Source: Cycas panzhihuaensis
Taxonomy: Eukaryota > Cycadophyta
Assembly: GCA_023213395.1 (NCBI GenBank)
Contig: CM041465.1
Span: 157,177,741-157,241,740 of the forward strand
Length of the DNA: 64,000 nucleotides
Direction of reading: 5' to 3'
Shown here: piece after piece, positions 45,555 to 57,943 of the stretch
Numbering within the stretch: the first letter of the stretch is position 1
Layout: the number at the start of each line of letters is the position of its first letter
Position numbers and translations under genes: made by a program
The notes under the pieces: model-generated
What the model was told of the DNA's origin: nothing
What the model saw: the letters and a program-made list of their open reading frames with translations, nothing else
Database searches by the model: none

Positions 45555-48500
45555 GGCAAATGATATGGCTGAGGTGAAAAACCCAGGAATGAACATTAGG
45601 CCCCTTCTTGGGATGAAGGGTATGGACACATGCATGCAATGCACTTCAGATAGTGTTCTCAAGGGCTAAACTAAAGGCAGAATGTTATTGACTACTTGAG
45701 AACTCTTTGTCATTATTTTGAACAATTTGCAACCTTTATATAGATTTTCCTGATATGCATATATGGGGTGAAGTATGCAATGCTTGTTGCATACTAAGGA
45801 ATATTTGGAAAAAAGGAAAAGAAGAAATTCAAAGGTCATATGCATAGTCAATGAAGAGGCGACATATCGACTACTTTGGAGGAAACAATCTCACCAACTC
45901 AGCGGATATGACAAAGTGGCTTTGGTTGCAGCATTTGTCTTATTCTAGCTTCAGCTAAAACCAGATATTCACATAAATGTATTGTGCCTAACACATCCTC
46001 CTTACCATCTCATTTGTATTTATTTATTTTGAGGAGACATTTTTTAAGAATGTATTTACTAGGTACTCAAGCAACAGACTAACCTTTTTCTAAACATAAT
46101 ATTTGTGTATGCACTAATGACCGTCTAAAATTGTGATTTGATTCTTTTGAGGCCACTGTTGGAAAGTACGACAACATTGAAAGCTAACCCGAAAGAATAA
46201 TTGTATTTCATATCGTGTGCCATCATTCATTGTTCAAAATTTCTTAGTTCGCAATGATATTTAAATTGTGATCCTTTCCTTTTTCCTAAGTTTTAGTTTT
46301 TCATAGCTTGTCAAAATTTCATGATATGAAGCATTACTGGATGTGTCTCATTGTTTAAATCACTTGCCTATCTTAGCCTTTGTTTGACCTAAGATGGTTT
46401 TCATTGATGGAAACAAAGAAACAAACTTTGACTAGAATGAGCTTAGGCATATCTTAGTTTCCTTTTCTTTATAGTTTTTGTACTAGATTTTCAAGGGGGT
46501 ATACAATAATTATTTCATCTTTTCAAGTATGGTGATACGTAAATAATTATGTAGATGCAGTTATTATTATACATGACATAAAATCCCTTTTGTTTAGAAT
46601 TCTAGCACAATATAATGAGGAGAATATTATGATTCTTATTTAATTTTTCATTGTTATTGTTATTACACATATAAATTTCACACTTAACATACAATAGACA
46701 AGAAGAGAGTGTTCCATGTTGAAATTGTGAGAATGAGAAGAAACAATTGTGGTATTTAAAATACATTGGCGTTGAACACATCGAACATTTCCATGTGCAT
46801 TGCCCCCAACAGTTCATTGTTAAAATGAGTGGCAATTTGTTGTGTCGATAGACACATCTAGTTGAGTTTGTGCGTAAATATTTACTCCACAGCATATTAT
46901 GAGAGTAAACAAAAATGAAAAAACAAACAAAACAAAAAAAAAGTACTCACCTACCAACTTGCCTACTAAGGAACCCCAACAATCATCTCTCTAACTACTT
47001 TTCAATTCCTTTATGAAACCAAAGATTATCATTATGAAAAGTTAATTTTTCATGTAAATTGTAACAGATTCAGTGATGATGTCTACTACCTGAATTACGT
47101 TGGTACAATTTTGCCTATTAGCACTTTCAGACTAACGAAATCTACACCAGTAATACCCCATTTGGTATCTATTGTATATACCTCATTATATATGCTCTTC
47201 TTATGTTTTTTCTTAGTATTTATTTCAATCATTCCTTGAAATAAATAGGAGCTAGCTAAAAACTCCATTAAGTGTACAAGATACATCTTGGTTTGCAGCT
47301 CATATGGTAGGTCTATGTGTACATATTATGCACATGGAAATATTTTTAGGTCCATATGTCCATATATTGTAAATGATATAAATACTAAGTCCACTAAATA
47401 AATGTGGTCAAATTACTCAAGGAATAAAAGTAAATAAGAGGGGAGCCATGATATGAATAAGAGAAAATTTTTGTATGAGGTAAATTCTAAAAGTCCATGA
47501 ATTTTATGTCAAATTCCTTTTAATGATTCCACTTGAAATAAAATATGTAAAGCAGACAGTTAAATCAAAACACAGTCATTGAAGATAGTCCACAAGCATC
47601 AACAAGTAGGGAAATGATAGCAATTGTGAGAATGAATAATATTTATAATCATAATGTGGATTATTGATCCTAGATATCTCCTCAAAAGAGAATAAGCTTC
47701 AAAGTATACCAATGATCATTAATTATGATTTTTAATTGTAAAGTCAACTTTTAAAACTAATAAATAATAACTTCACAACTTTTAAGAGTTAATTGTGAAG
47801 TCAACCTTAAGGAATCTTGAGACTAGCTAATGAGAGAAGACAAAAACTTAAAAGATACATGACTTCCTCATATAGAATTTAATTTCAACCCATGACTACT
47901 TGGCTCCTATCTACTCAAAGAGATCTACATAATGGTATACATAAAATCATCAATTATATTAGAAAATAATATTAAAATATAAAATAAGATAAATGTGAGT
48001 GAAAAACAATAGAAATTTTAATTAAAATAAATTATTCAGAGGGACATAGACTTATATTTAAATTTAAAAATAACTAACCCAAAAGGAAACTTAACCCATA
48101 TTTAGTCCATATATTCCAACTCAAATGAGTGTAAGTTTGTGAGCTAAAAGGGAGTACAAATCAATACAAACAAGTGTGAAAAATAAAGCAAATAAGAAAG
48201 ATCATAATGGAGAAATTAAATTAAGTGACCATCATAATAAAATAAGATGAATAATAATGTTGTATATCCATAACATAATTATTATTGGAGACAGATCCCA
48301 TATCGTCACTAGTATATGGAAGATATGATATGCATAAGTTGACAAGCAGGTGCTCAATCCAATATAATATAAGATAAGCAAATATATGTGATCAAATGTA
48401 ACATTAAGTAGATGACACGAAATAATGTACATATAATTTAATAAGAGAGTAAAATATACCTAAGGTTCCAAGATCGAAGGTAGGAGGCCTAAAATATAAG

Positions 48501-49080
48501 AAATAATTTAGCCCATGGTAATGGAGCTCAGTGAAGGTTACACAACAAAGAGCAAATATTATGAACATTATATCATGTGTCTGTACCTATAATATTGGCA
48601 AATTTCTATATCTTTATCTAATACCAAAATTTATATGTATGCATGTGGTATACTAAGGTTTTAATCCAAGATGTAGTAATTTGTGTAAGGATTTTTTTTA
48701 TTATTGTCAAACTAAGGATCAAACCTAGAATGACTAATTTTAAAATTTTTATGAGTAAATGCAAACTATTAGCTATGAGAGATATGTGAAATAATAAGAG
48801 CCATAAATAATCAATCCTACACTAAATATATCATAACCAACATGATTCTAAATAATCCAAGAAAAACCAAGATTCCCTTAAGCTTCCCCTAAATATATGA
48901 GTGTCATAGAAACAATATTCCTAGACCTACATTAGAAAGTGGTATCTAATAGATGTGGGAGAGTGCAGAAATTAATCGACAAGGAAAACAAACTAGAAAT
49001 ATGATGTCTAAATTTTATAATAAGAGTCCATTTGGGATATGACAGCTAGGAATGATAATTTCCCTATCTCATAAGCTAAG
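45555..49080. other. AT-rich intergenic region, no gene recognised
   Basis: No transposon domain or gene found on either strand. Short open frames (for example minus strand at 46602-46895 and 47095-47286) have random composition. The first kilobase may still be gene-proximal unique DNA. Confidence 0.4.
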
Positions 49081-49083
49081 TAT

Positions 49084-49086
<3 letters not shown>

Positions 49087-49125
<39 letters not shown>
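49087..49125. repeat. (AC)n microsatellite
   Basis: About 19.5 perfect AC units without interruption, the cleanest dinucleotide repeat in the window. Confidence 0.95.
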
Positions 49126-49129
<4 letters not shown>

Positions 49130-49140
49130 TCAACTAAACT

Positions 49141-49390
49141 TGTGGTTCAATGAATGGTAAAATGAAGATGATAGACCAGTCACCATTGAACCCATGGGTA
49201 GATATGCAATCAAACAAGTTTATGGTTTACTAAATAATATAATGATATTGAGAAAACCAATCACCATTAAATCCATAGGTATGTCAATGTATATGTGAGT
49301 GTATCATACAAATGTATGGTTTAATCAATGGTCATATAAGACTTGTAAGAAAAGCAACCACCACTAAACCCATAGATAAGATGATAAGTT
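49141..49390. repeat. three diverged tandem copies of an 80-95 bp unit
   Basis: Each unit has a ggttyaatnaatgg-like start and, about 30-45 bp later, a core of the form caaccaccactaaacccatagata (variants near 49180, 49250 and 49360). The copies differ considerably, so this is an old minisatellite beside the AC microsatellite. Confidence 0.55.
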
Positions 49391-49726
49391 TGATTGGTCC
49401 AACAAAAGGGACTTAGTAAATAGTAAATATGAGAGTGCACAAGTGGAGAAATCTATTAATTCTAGAATGTTTATCTAACTGCATAATGCATTTAACATAA
49501 CCTAGAGTCCTATAAGACCAAAATATTAACCTATAAGACCAAACTATAAAAAAATATAAGAGAGTTAATCAAATACTATCTTCCAATTTTAGTGAAGGAT
49601 ATTGATTTATGAGTATGTAAAGCTAAATACCAAGGTAGAAAAGAGTAGTCTTAGTGATCCTATACTATAGGGATTATGAGAGATTATATGGGTATATGAA
49701 ATGAGACTAAGGATTATAATATGTAT

Positions 49727-49846
49727 CATAGTTAATATTTATTATATAGTATGCATCATAGTTTATCCTCATTATAGAGTATAGGTCATAGTTTATCCTC
49801 ATTGTAGAGTGTGTGTCATAGTTAATCCTTATTGTAGAGTATATGT
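49727..49846. repeat. 30-bp minisatellite, four copies
   Basis: Four consecutive 30-bp units, each opening catagtt and carrying ttatagagta or tgtagagt in the second half, without indels between units. A partial unit precedes and another follows. Confidence 0.8.
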
Positions 49847-51639
49847 CATATTTAAAATTTTAAATAATTATCCATTTTCCTATAGTAATATGAAGTAAAT
49901 CTTATTTAGAAAGAATTGTTTATTTACAAATAAGTACTAAATCCATTTCTTGGGAAGATGTGAAAGGATGGATAAAATTAATTATTCTTTCCCTTTATGT
50001 GAGAGGGAGATCTTCTTTAGAAGGAATAGTTCTCTTATTACTCAATAAAGCATTATCTTCTTAAGAAGATTAAGAGGATGGAAAAGGAATATTGGATTTA
50101 GCTGAATTTTTATTCTTATCTTATTTTTGTTGTGATTGTTATTTCTTATTATGATCATGAAAAGAATTTTTTAAAATCAATTGAACCAAATTAGATTTGT
50201 ATTAATTTTGAGTACGACACCAAGCTTAGAACTTCATCTTATAAAGAGTCCAATGTTCATCATCAAAATGAGACTTTATTCTATGAAATAAATACCACTA
50301 TCCAATCTAACCTTCAAGCAAGGGATGCATGTTTTATTGAGAGTAATGGCTTTGGGAGATTCCTCTTTTTTATTATATTTTAAGTATTGGTTCCTAAATT
50401 ATGATCCAAACTTTATATTACATATGTAAATAGATCATACAACTTATCTTATGAGAAATATTTGGAGTCCCTAGAAGTTTTAGGCTTGTCAAATTTACAA
50501 GCATTAGGTTTAGGAATAAGCTTAATACCAGCTTGAACTTCAAAAGTCTCATATGAAAAGGCCTTCATAAGGGCATCTTGGTAAGAAGTGGGGTTCATCT
50601 TTAACACTTTGAGATGGAATTATGGTCTAAGAGTATTCAAGAATAATTCAATAAGAAGAGTATTAGGATATTGACATTTTGATGTAAAGATTTTGGCCGT
50701 GTACCTTATTTAATATATATGAATCCTTTAATACCTAGATTAGTAAGTTTCCCTATATATAAATAAGTCACAAATTGATCTATAAGTTGTTGAAAGGTGT
50801 AGATTAAGCAAGGACACAATTAATAGAAGCATTTAAGAGCGCCATCACTAAAAAGTATATATACAAAGAGAAGATAAATCAATTTTCTATTTTATTATCA
50901 TTAAGAATTTGCTAAATAGAAAGTATGAACATGATTTTGTAGATCCCCTCCTTATATAAGTTCAAAGTGAGGTAACAAAAAAAATCAATAAGCGAAGGGG
51001 AATCATTTGAACATCAATTATGAAAGGAGTATTTATATAATTTATATATGATCCATAATAGCTTCCTATAAGGGCTAGTAGATCTACAAAAGGATATGCT
51101 ATATTTGGTGCTACTGAGTTACTTCTAGATGGAAGAAATCCAAAAGGTAAATTTTATGATGTAAATGTGGATTACATGGCTCCAACATTAGGCTAACCAA
51201 GTGGAAAACCTTGCGAAAGAGGATTCACAAACTAGGTAGATTATGAAGGTGGAAAAGTATGACTAAGAAACAGTTGAATAAGTGGAGAACTTATAAATCT
51301 AATAAGAGTACCACCAAAGGGTTTTATGAAAAAACACCATGAGATGCAGGAGGTTGATGTATAACACCTAAACCAAATTATGAAGATGGTTTTGCTTGAA
51401 AAGTGGAATTATTGAGTGATGATAAAATTTGTTAAAGAAGTGGATCATAGTTAACTTAAGGATTTTGATATCTTATAGTAAGATTTTGAGTGTAAGGTCT
51501 TTTATTTAATGAAGTAATAATAGATTGAGCTAAATCAATGCAAGAAGTAGTATAAATTGAAGATGGGGCTTGTTAAACAAGTGGTTATAGCGTTTGTACC
51601 ATAAGAGCTACAATTGGAAAATGTAGTGACTATATTCAT
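49847..51639 (-). pseudogene. possible Ty3/gypsy gag relic within AT-rich DNA
   Basis: Minus-strand translation around 50900-50450 gives fragments like T-F-Q-Q-L-I-D-Q-F-V-T, followed by L-T-N-L and a G-T-R-P-K-S-L stretch. These recall the retrotransposon gag domain of plant gypsy elements. The reading is broken by many stops and frame changes, and no knuckle, protease or RT is attached. The remainder of this stretch holds nothing I recognise. Confidence 0.3.
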
Positions 51640-52099
51640 TTTAGGATTAAGACAGACAGAGGCAGTAGGGGAGATCCAACTAGCAAGGAGCAACCAGGGA
51701 GTTGAGATCTAGTCGAACCAAGGATAGATGGGCTATGAGAGAATGGGGACACTAACGAAGGTCAGATCTGCAAGCCGACTGAGCACTCCATAGAGTTTCA
51801 AGTGAGGGAATACCCCTCTATAAGCATAAATGAATGGCTAGGGTTTGGAAAATGGAATGACCAGGGATGGTCTTTGATCTAAGGGAGGGGTGTGAGCAAA
51901 CAAGTCAATGGTAGAGCACCTAGAAGCTTTCCATGTAATCTCACAAGGAGAGATAGTAGAGATCAGTTTATCTTGGGGGGAGAAGGCTAAATGTTTCCAA
52001 CTTATCAGGTGAGGAACCCAGCTTTCTTTTGAATTGGTTTTCCTTCCTATTTGAGATGGTAGATTGATTGCACAGTAGCTAGATTTGTCTTACCCTTAT

Positions 52100-53250
52100 A
52101 TGATGGAGAATATAGGGGACAAGAGCCCTTTCAACCAAACTCAAAACCTCCCCATCGAGAAATCATATTTGGAAGCATTAAAGAAGGGTGAAATGGAAGC
52201 CTTAGAAATAAACACTATAATCCAAGATGACTTGATTAAAATACCTATCCCCAAGAAGCTAATAGAGAGAAATGAAGAATATTGGGAGAATAATTTGGTC
52301 AGTAGATTCTTTGGCCTAAGACTTGGTCTTGACATCATAAGAAAATGGATGATTAATAGAAGGAAACTAAGGATCCTAGTGGAAGTTATGGCTTACCTCA
52401 TGGGTGTGTTATATTCAAAATTTCAAACCAGGAAGATATGGTTAGTATCTTGTTTAGGGCTCCATGGATTCTACCAGCTATAAAATAGATGCCTATATAA
52501 GAGTAAATACTAGAGCTTCCCCTAAAAGTGTAGGATTTAGAGGTTATCAAAGGGGTGGAAAAAGCCATAGGACCCCTATTGGCCATAGATTCTGCTATTA
52601 ATAATCGTAGCAGATTGATTAATGCTAGGTGTTGTCTCTTAATAAAAATTGATAAATCACTCCTAGATTGAGTCAGGATAGAGACAAAGGGTTAGAGTAA
52701 AGACCAAAACCTAGTGTATGAAGTGAAAAATATCAAATTCGTAAAATGTAAAAGATTTGGCCATCTACCTCATAATTATCTAGGTGAGCTAAAAAATGAT
52801 ATAAGGGAGGACTTTGGGCTAAAGAAATTAAAGGATTCACTAGGGTAAACCCTTGGAGAGGTGGAAGGGGAAGAAAACCTAGAGGAGGCAAGAGGATTAA
52901 ACTTGGATGCTGAGGACACCTTAAATAAGGTAGGTGATGAGAGCCAGGAAGTTAAAGTTATCTAAGAACCCCCACCGGGAGAAAAAGAGGAGTAGGGAAT
53001 ATGCCCTAGAGGGGGTGAGATCCTAGCAGGACATTCATCTACTTTAGGGCATAAGCCTACAAAGGATTAGGCACCATAAGTGCAAGAGGAAGCAATAGGG
53101 GGAGGGAAGGAGATAGACTCATGAGGAGCAGAGGAGTATTAGGAGATAAAGAGGCCCAGACCTAGGTGCTGAAAGGAGGGCGAGGAGACCTACCCTAAAG
53201 ATGGTTAGGGTAAGGGAGACAACTTCCAAAATTGATCAGGAAAGCCATTG
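52100..53250 (+). pseudogene. LINE-2 ORF1 relic
   Basis: ATG at 52100 is followed by an open stretch resembling LINE-1 ORF1. It shares Y-L-E-A-L near 52165, and Y-W-E-N-N-L-V-S-R-F-F-G-L-R at 52280-52325, part of the DUF4283-like domain. A knuckle near 52745-52790 reads C-K-R-F-G-H-L-P-H-N-Y, so it has lost at least two of its ligand cysteines. A glutamate- and lysine-rich tail with many TAG/TAA stops runs to about 53250. Confidence 0.7.
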
Positions 53251-53301
53251 AACCTTAAAGGAAAGTGGGATGGAAGGCCCAAAGTTGAGAAGCAGGAGAA
53301 G

Positions 53302-55683
53302 AGGGTCATCTCCTGGAATGTGAGGGCTTTAAATGCCCCCTTAAAACAAAGGATAGTTAAGGATCTATATATGAGATTGAAGTCGAAAATCATTCTACTC
53401 TAGGAAACCAAGTTGGAGCAAGATAATAAATCATCCAAAATAAATAAAATATGGAGAATAGTGGAAATGGAGATAAAGGAGGCTCACCATGGTTCTGAAG
53501 GGCTGGTAGTACTATGGAACCCTATGTTCTAGCAGGCAGAGGTTTAGGTGATTGGAAAATTATTTCATGTCTATCTATTGTACAAGTAGGAGGAAAAATC
53601 ACAAATGGTTGGCCACAAATGTTTATGCCCCTACTATCGTAGAAGGGAGAAAGGAGTTATGGGATAAGATACTAAAATATCATAAAAATTGACATGGTCT
53701 ATGGATGGTAGTAGGAGATTTCAATATTTCTCTTTCCCCTCGTGAGAAAAAGAGGGGGCAGAAGGGATGGATGCCCAATATGATGGATCTAAATGATTTT
53801 ATCCAAAAAGGAGATTTAGTGGACATTGACATAAGGGGTGCTAAATTCACGTGGTCAAATAGGAGATTAGAGGAACACCATATCCAAGTGAGATTAGATA
53901 GGATCATGGTAAATTGTGACTGGGTTCGTTGATATGATGATGTTAGATTAGAGGCCTTACCAAAAATGGCTTTAAAGCACTCCCCTTTGATGCTCGACTT
54001 CAAGTTCAACAAAAAGCATAGTGGCACTTCTTTTTGCTTTGAATTAATGCGGGTTAAACATCTAAATCTCAAGAATTTGATAACAGACTGGTGGGGAATT
54101 ATGATTAAAGGTAGCGCAATGTTTAGACTGTCTAGAAAGTTGGGGTGGGTGAAGAGGAAAATTAAAGAATGGAATAATAATATGCATGGCAATATCTTCA
54201 TCACTAAGGATCAACTAATGGAGGACTTGAAAGGAATTGAGGAGCTTATAGATAAGGAGGGAAGAACCTAGGATCTGGATCTAAAAGAGAGGGACATATC
54301 TAGGAGGCTAGATGAGACTCTGACTAAGGAGGAAATTCTCTAGAAGCAAAAATCGAGAGCACTCTAGTTGGCAGAAGGAGACAGGAACACTAAGTTTTTT
54401 CATTTGATGACTCTAAAGCATAGAGCCTATAACTAAATAAATAAGTTGTATAATAGGGATGGGGCAAAAACTAGTAATGAAGTAGAGATCAAGGAGATTG
54501 TGAAGGAATACTTCCAAGAGCTACTAAGGGAACTAGGATGTATTGATATAGAGGCTAGGAAGGAATATTTAGAAAGGATACCCAAGCTAGTGACTGAAGA
54601 TCAGAACAAGGATCTTATAGCCCCCTTCACCACATAAGAGGTGAAGGGAGCAGTTTTAAGTATAAAGAGGGACAAAGCTAGGCCTAGATGGCTTTCCCTT
54701 GGGCTTCTTCTAGATTTATTAGGATATTATTAAGAAGGATTTCATGGAAACACTGGGGGAATTTCATAAGAATGGTGAAATATTGGGGAAATGGCAAGCT
54801 ACCTTTTTAGCTCTGATCCATAAAAAATAAGGAGTTAAGATAATAGAGGAATATCATCCAATTAGCCTCTGTAATGTTGTTTATAAAACCTTGACAAAAG
54901 TATTGGCAAATAGCTTTAAAAGGATATTACCATATATTATATCCCTAACTAAGACAAGTTTGTAAAAGGGAGATAGATTTTGGATGGGATTATTGTAATC
55001 CATGAGACCATACACTTGGCCTATAAGAGGAAAGAAGTGGGGATGATAGTGAAAATTGATCTATCTAAAGCTTATAATAGGGTATCTTGGGAGTGCCTCC
55101 TAGATTGCCTTAGGGTGTTTGGCTTTGAAGAAAAATAGAGAGAATGGATGGCTCATTGTATTTCCAATCCCCAATACTCGATATTAATAAATGATACTTC
55201 GACAGGCTTTTTTCCTAGATCAAGAGGTCTTTGTTAGGGAGATCATCTTTCCCCCTATTTAATTATTATTTTGGCTAAGCTTTTGGGAAGGGTGACTAAG
55301 CAGGCCAGAAGGTAGAGGATAATAAAAGGTAGAAAGCCTATCTCTAGGATTGACAATATAGTCCACCATTAATTCATCAATAACAATATTCTTCTAGGTA
55401 AGGTATCCATAGAAGAGGCTTAGGTGATTAAAGAGAGACTTGAATGCTTTGAGAGAGCTACCAACTCGATGGTTAACTATAATAAAAGTTGTGTGTAATT
55501 TGTGAACACAGAGGAGAAGGTGCAAAGGAAGATCAACAAGATTCTTGAGATGTCGATCAAAAAGCTCTCTTCAATTTATTTGGCAATGCCCCTATTTGTA
55601 GGAAAACTTATAAGGCAAGCTTGGTCCCCTATCATAGATCAGATCCATAAGAAGCTAATAGGATGGAAACACTCTCTACTAAG
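53302..55683 (+). pseudogene. LINE-2 ORF2 relic, endonuclease and first part of RT
   Basis: The endonuclease starts V-I-S-W-N-V-R-A-L-N near 53305. It has V-V-G-D-F-N at 53708-53725 and T-W-S-N-R-R near 53850, and frame changes between about 53480 and 53690. RT begins near 54660. A region with D-G-I-I-V-I-H-E-T, I-D-L-S-K-A-Y and L-S-P-Y-L spans about 54975-55260. The catalytic box, F-V-D-D in LINE-1, here reads F-I-N-N (codons at 55378-55383), preceded by a TAA replacing CAA. The following thumb region is open to 55683, where Copia-C entered; the protein continues at 63281. Confidence 0.8.
55679..55683. repeat. target-site duplication of Copia-C, left copy
   Basis: ctaag, identical to 63276-63280. 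Confidence 0.9.
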
Positions 55684-55994
55684 TGAAAGAGGTTAATATA
55701 TCAAGGTCATTTATGTAAATTAATTATGTGACCTTAGGATATATAGTTAGCATTAGTCTCTTAATGAAATGCACTTTATGTGCATTTAGATGTAATTTTA
55801 GGTTCATGTCATTAGGGAAGAAAATCCCAACCCTAATACTCACCCTCAATAATAAAAGGTGAAATCTCAAGGAGGGAGTCATTATTCATTCTCACCTCCA
55901 AGCTTGCTCTTATATCTTGTTTCATCTCTTTTTCATTCTCCATTGTCATTGTGTGCATGTGAGTGATTTATTTCCTAGATCCATCCTTATTTCA
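55684..55994 (+). repeat. 5' LTR of Copia-C
   Basis: 311 bp, TGAAAGAGGTTAAT at the start and TTATTTCA at the end, with a TATA-like ataataaaagg near 55850. Homologous to 62966-63275. Confidence 0.9.
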
Positions 55995-55996
55995 TG

Positions 55997-56008
55997 TGGT
56001 ATCAGAGC
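55997..56008 (+). other. primer-binding site of Copia-C
   Basis: tggtatcagagc, intact tRNA-Met type, two bases inside the LTR. Confidence 0.85.
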
Positions 56009-57943
56009 TAGAAGGGGATCTATTCACTCCATTCCACTTGCATAGAGTCATTTTGCCTCTCCTTCACCTTCAATGTGAAGTATTGAGAGTGAATTCATCA
56101 TTTTTTAATATTTTGAGAGCTTGAAATTATAGTACTTTGTATGTTGTTACTTTTTATATGTATAAAGAAATTTAGAGGTGAATAATATAGGTTTTTGAAG
56201 TCGTTCAACTGCTAAAACAGTCCCGAAAGCATTAAAGGCTTATAATTTCATAAAAAAATTAACCATCTCATAATTTGATTAAATTTGGCATGCAAGGTCA
56301 CCTTGACTAAAGGATCATTTTTTTCTTCTAGAGAAACTTTAGATTCAGCCTACAACAACAAGTTCTAGCTATGAAAAAAGAGTAAAATTTGTGGATAAGT
56401 GATTTAAGACACTTTTCCCAATGAAATAGATTAATTCTTAACTAAAAATTTGAAAGTTTTATTAAGGGATCTATTATATTTATGTCTTAGGATTAGTTTA
56501 AGATAATCTCATCAAATTTCATCCACTGGTTAGTGAGATCTATGCAGTTTTCTCATAATTGCTGATTTTGCCTACTCAACCCCACAAAGGATATTGCAAG
56601 GGCATTCCGGGTAACCTTTTGGTAGATTCTGGAGATAGTGTAGAAGGGAAAGTTAATGTATGTATCAAAACATAACTTTTGACATATTGAAGTTCAGATT
56701 CTGAGATAGTGGATCTGGCAGGATTTTGCTTTTGTGCTTTTTCGGGCATAAAATGTTTTGTGCCTTTTTAGAAATCTACCTTTATAAGTCTATCAAAAAC
56801 AACATTCTGAACACTTTTTCCTTCTATTATAAATTCATATTTTATCATTTAGGCCTTCATATTTGTAATTTTTAAAAATTATGTCCATTTATCATTATTT
56901 ATAAATTTTGTAAAAAAATCACAAAATAAGACAAAATAGCATGCATATAGATTTAGAAAAACTGACATTTTAGTAGCAAGTTAATCCGCTTTTTAGCCCA
57001 TTGTGGCTTTTGTATCAAAACTTCCAAAAACATATTTTAAAACATTGTACTAAAGCAAGGGAAACCTTTGATCGGAAGTAGCATCTAGTTCCTCTACTAA
57101 ATCTAACATGCTTTTTCTATTACACACATAGCATAAAGCATCACATAAAGCAACAACAACAACAAAGAAAGCACGAAAAGCAAGCAAGCACATTTGGCAA
57201 CTTTCTATTTTAGTTTTCAGTTATATGGAAACATCTTACATTATTCCTAAAAGGAATCTCATCCGTATGATCTATACCACCAGTTCTTGACTTATGCGTA
57301 CACTTTCCTTTGTTGAAATAGACCAAGGTTGGCCGAAGTCCAAGCCCTAAGGAAGGTATGAGTTTCATACTAAGTCTAGTCTTAACTGGAATAGTGGTGG
57401 AGGGACAAGTTAGCCATACCTACAGCCTCCAATCAGGGATAATCCTGATAACCACCTGGGAAAACTGAAAACCTTAATGCAAGATTAAAATTAACCTAGT
57501 CCAATATCTGTCATAGTCATGGGATATACAATACCGTTTGACTCTTCGGAGGAGGTATATAGCTACTCATTGGTGAACTAGGTGAGGATTGAGAGGACCC
57601 GGGCTCCACTGTGACTTGGATTTCATCACTAAGCACAAGTACAGGTATCATGGGTGAAGGCCTTAATCATATACTAGAAGCCTTAGGCATCAAAACCTCA
57701 CCTACATTTGGGCATAAGTGAGAGGTTAGTGGCATGACACATCACCACTCTTTACCAACTCTATATTAGGTCTCATTCTTGCATCATTACTTATACTCAT
57801 TTTTCATAGTTATTGAAAATACATAATCATTGCTTGCTTCTTATCATAATATTCATTTCTACACCCCTTCTGTGCCAGGTGTATTAACCACACGTGTGTG
57901 TGGCACATACTTCTATCATCTCTTCTACTTCTTCATCATCACC
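56009..57943 (+). other. 1.9-kb 5' leader of Copia-C
   Basis: No coding domain. The block 57310-57730 aligns closely with 30480-30890 of Copia-B, more closely than the LTRs of the two elements align. On the minus strand it contains the decayed counterpart of the Copia-B antisense frame. A (caa)n run lies near 57150. Confidence 0.6.

Larger units (their letters stand above)
51640..55683 (+). mobile_element. LINE-2, 5' part (L1-type LINE), interrupted by Copia-C
   Basis: A + strand relative of LINE-1. The GC-richer sequence from about 51640 to 52099 is taken as its 5' UTR. ORF1 runs from 52100, ORF2 from about 53302, cut at 55683 by Copia-C and resuming at 63281. The true 5' edge and target duplication cannot be fixed, because the 3' end lies beyond the window. 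Dead: many stops, and the RT catalytic aspartates are lost. Confidence 0.8.

Noticed and set aside
49087-49846. CRISPR-like repeat array
   Set aside because: Units are contiguous tandem repeats without unique spacers, in a plant genome context.
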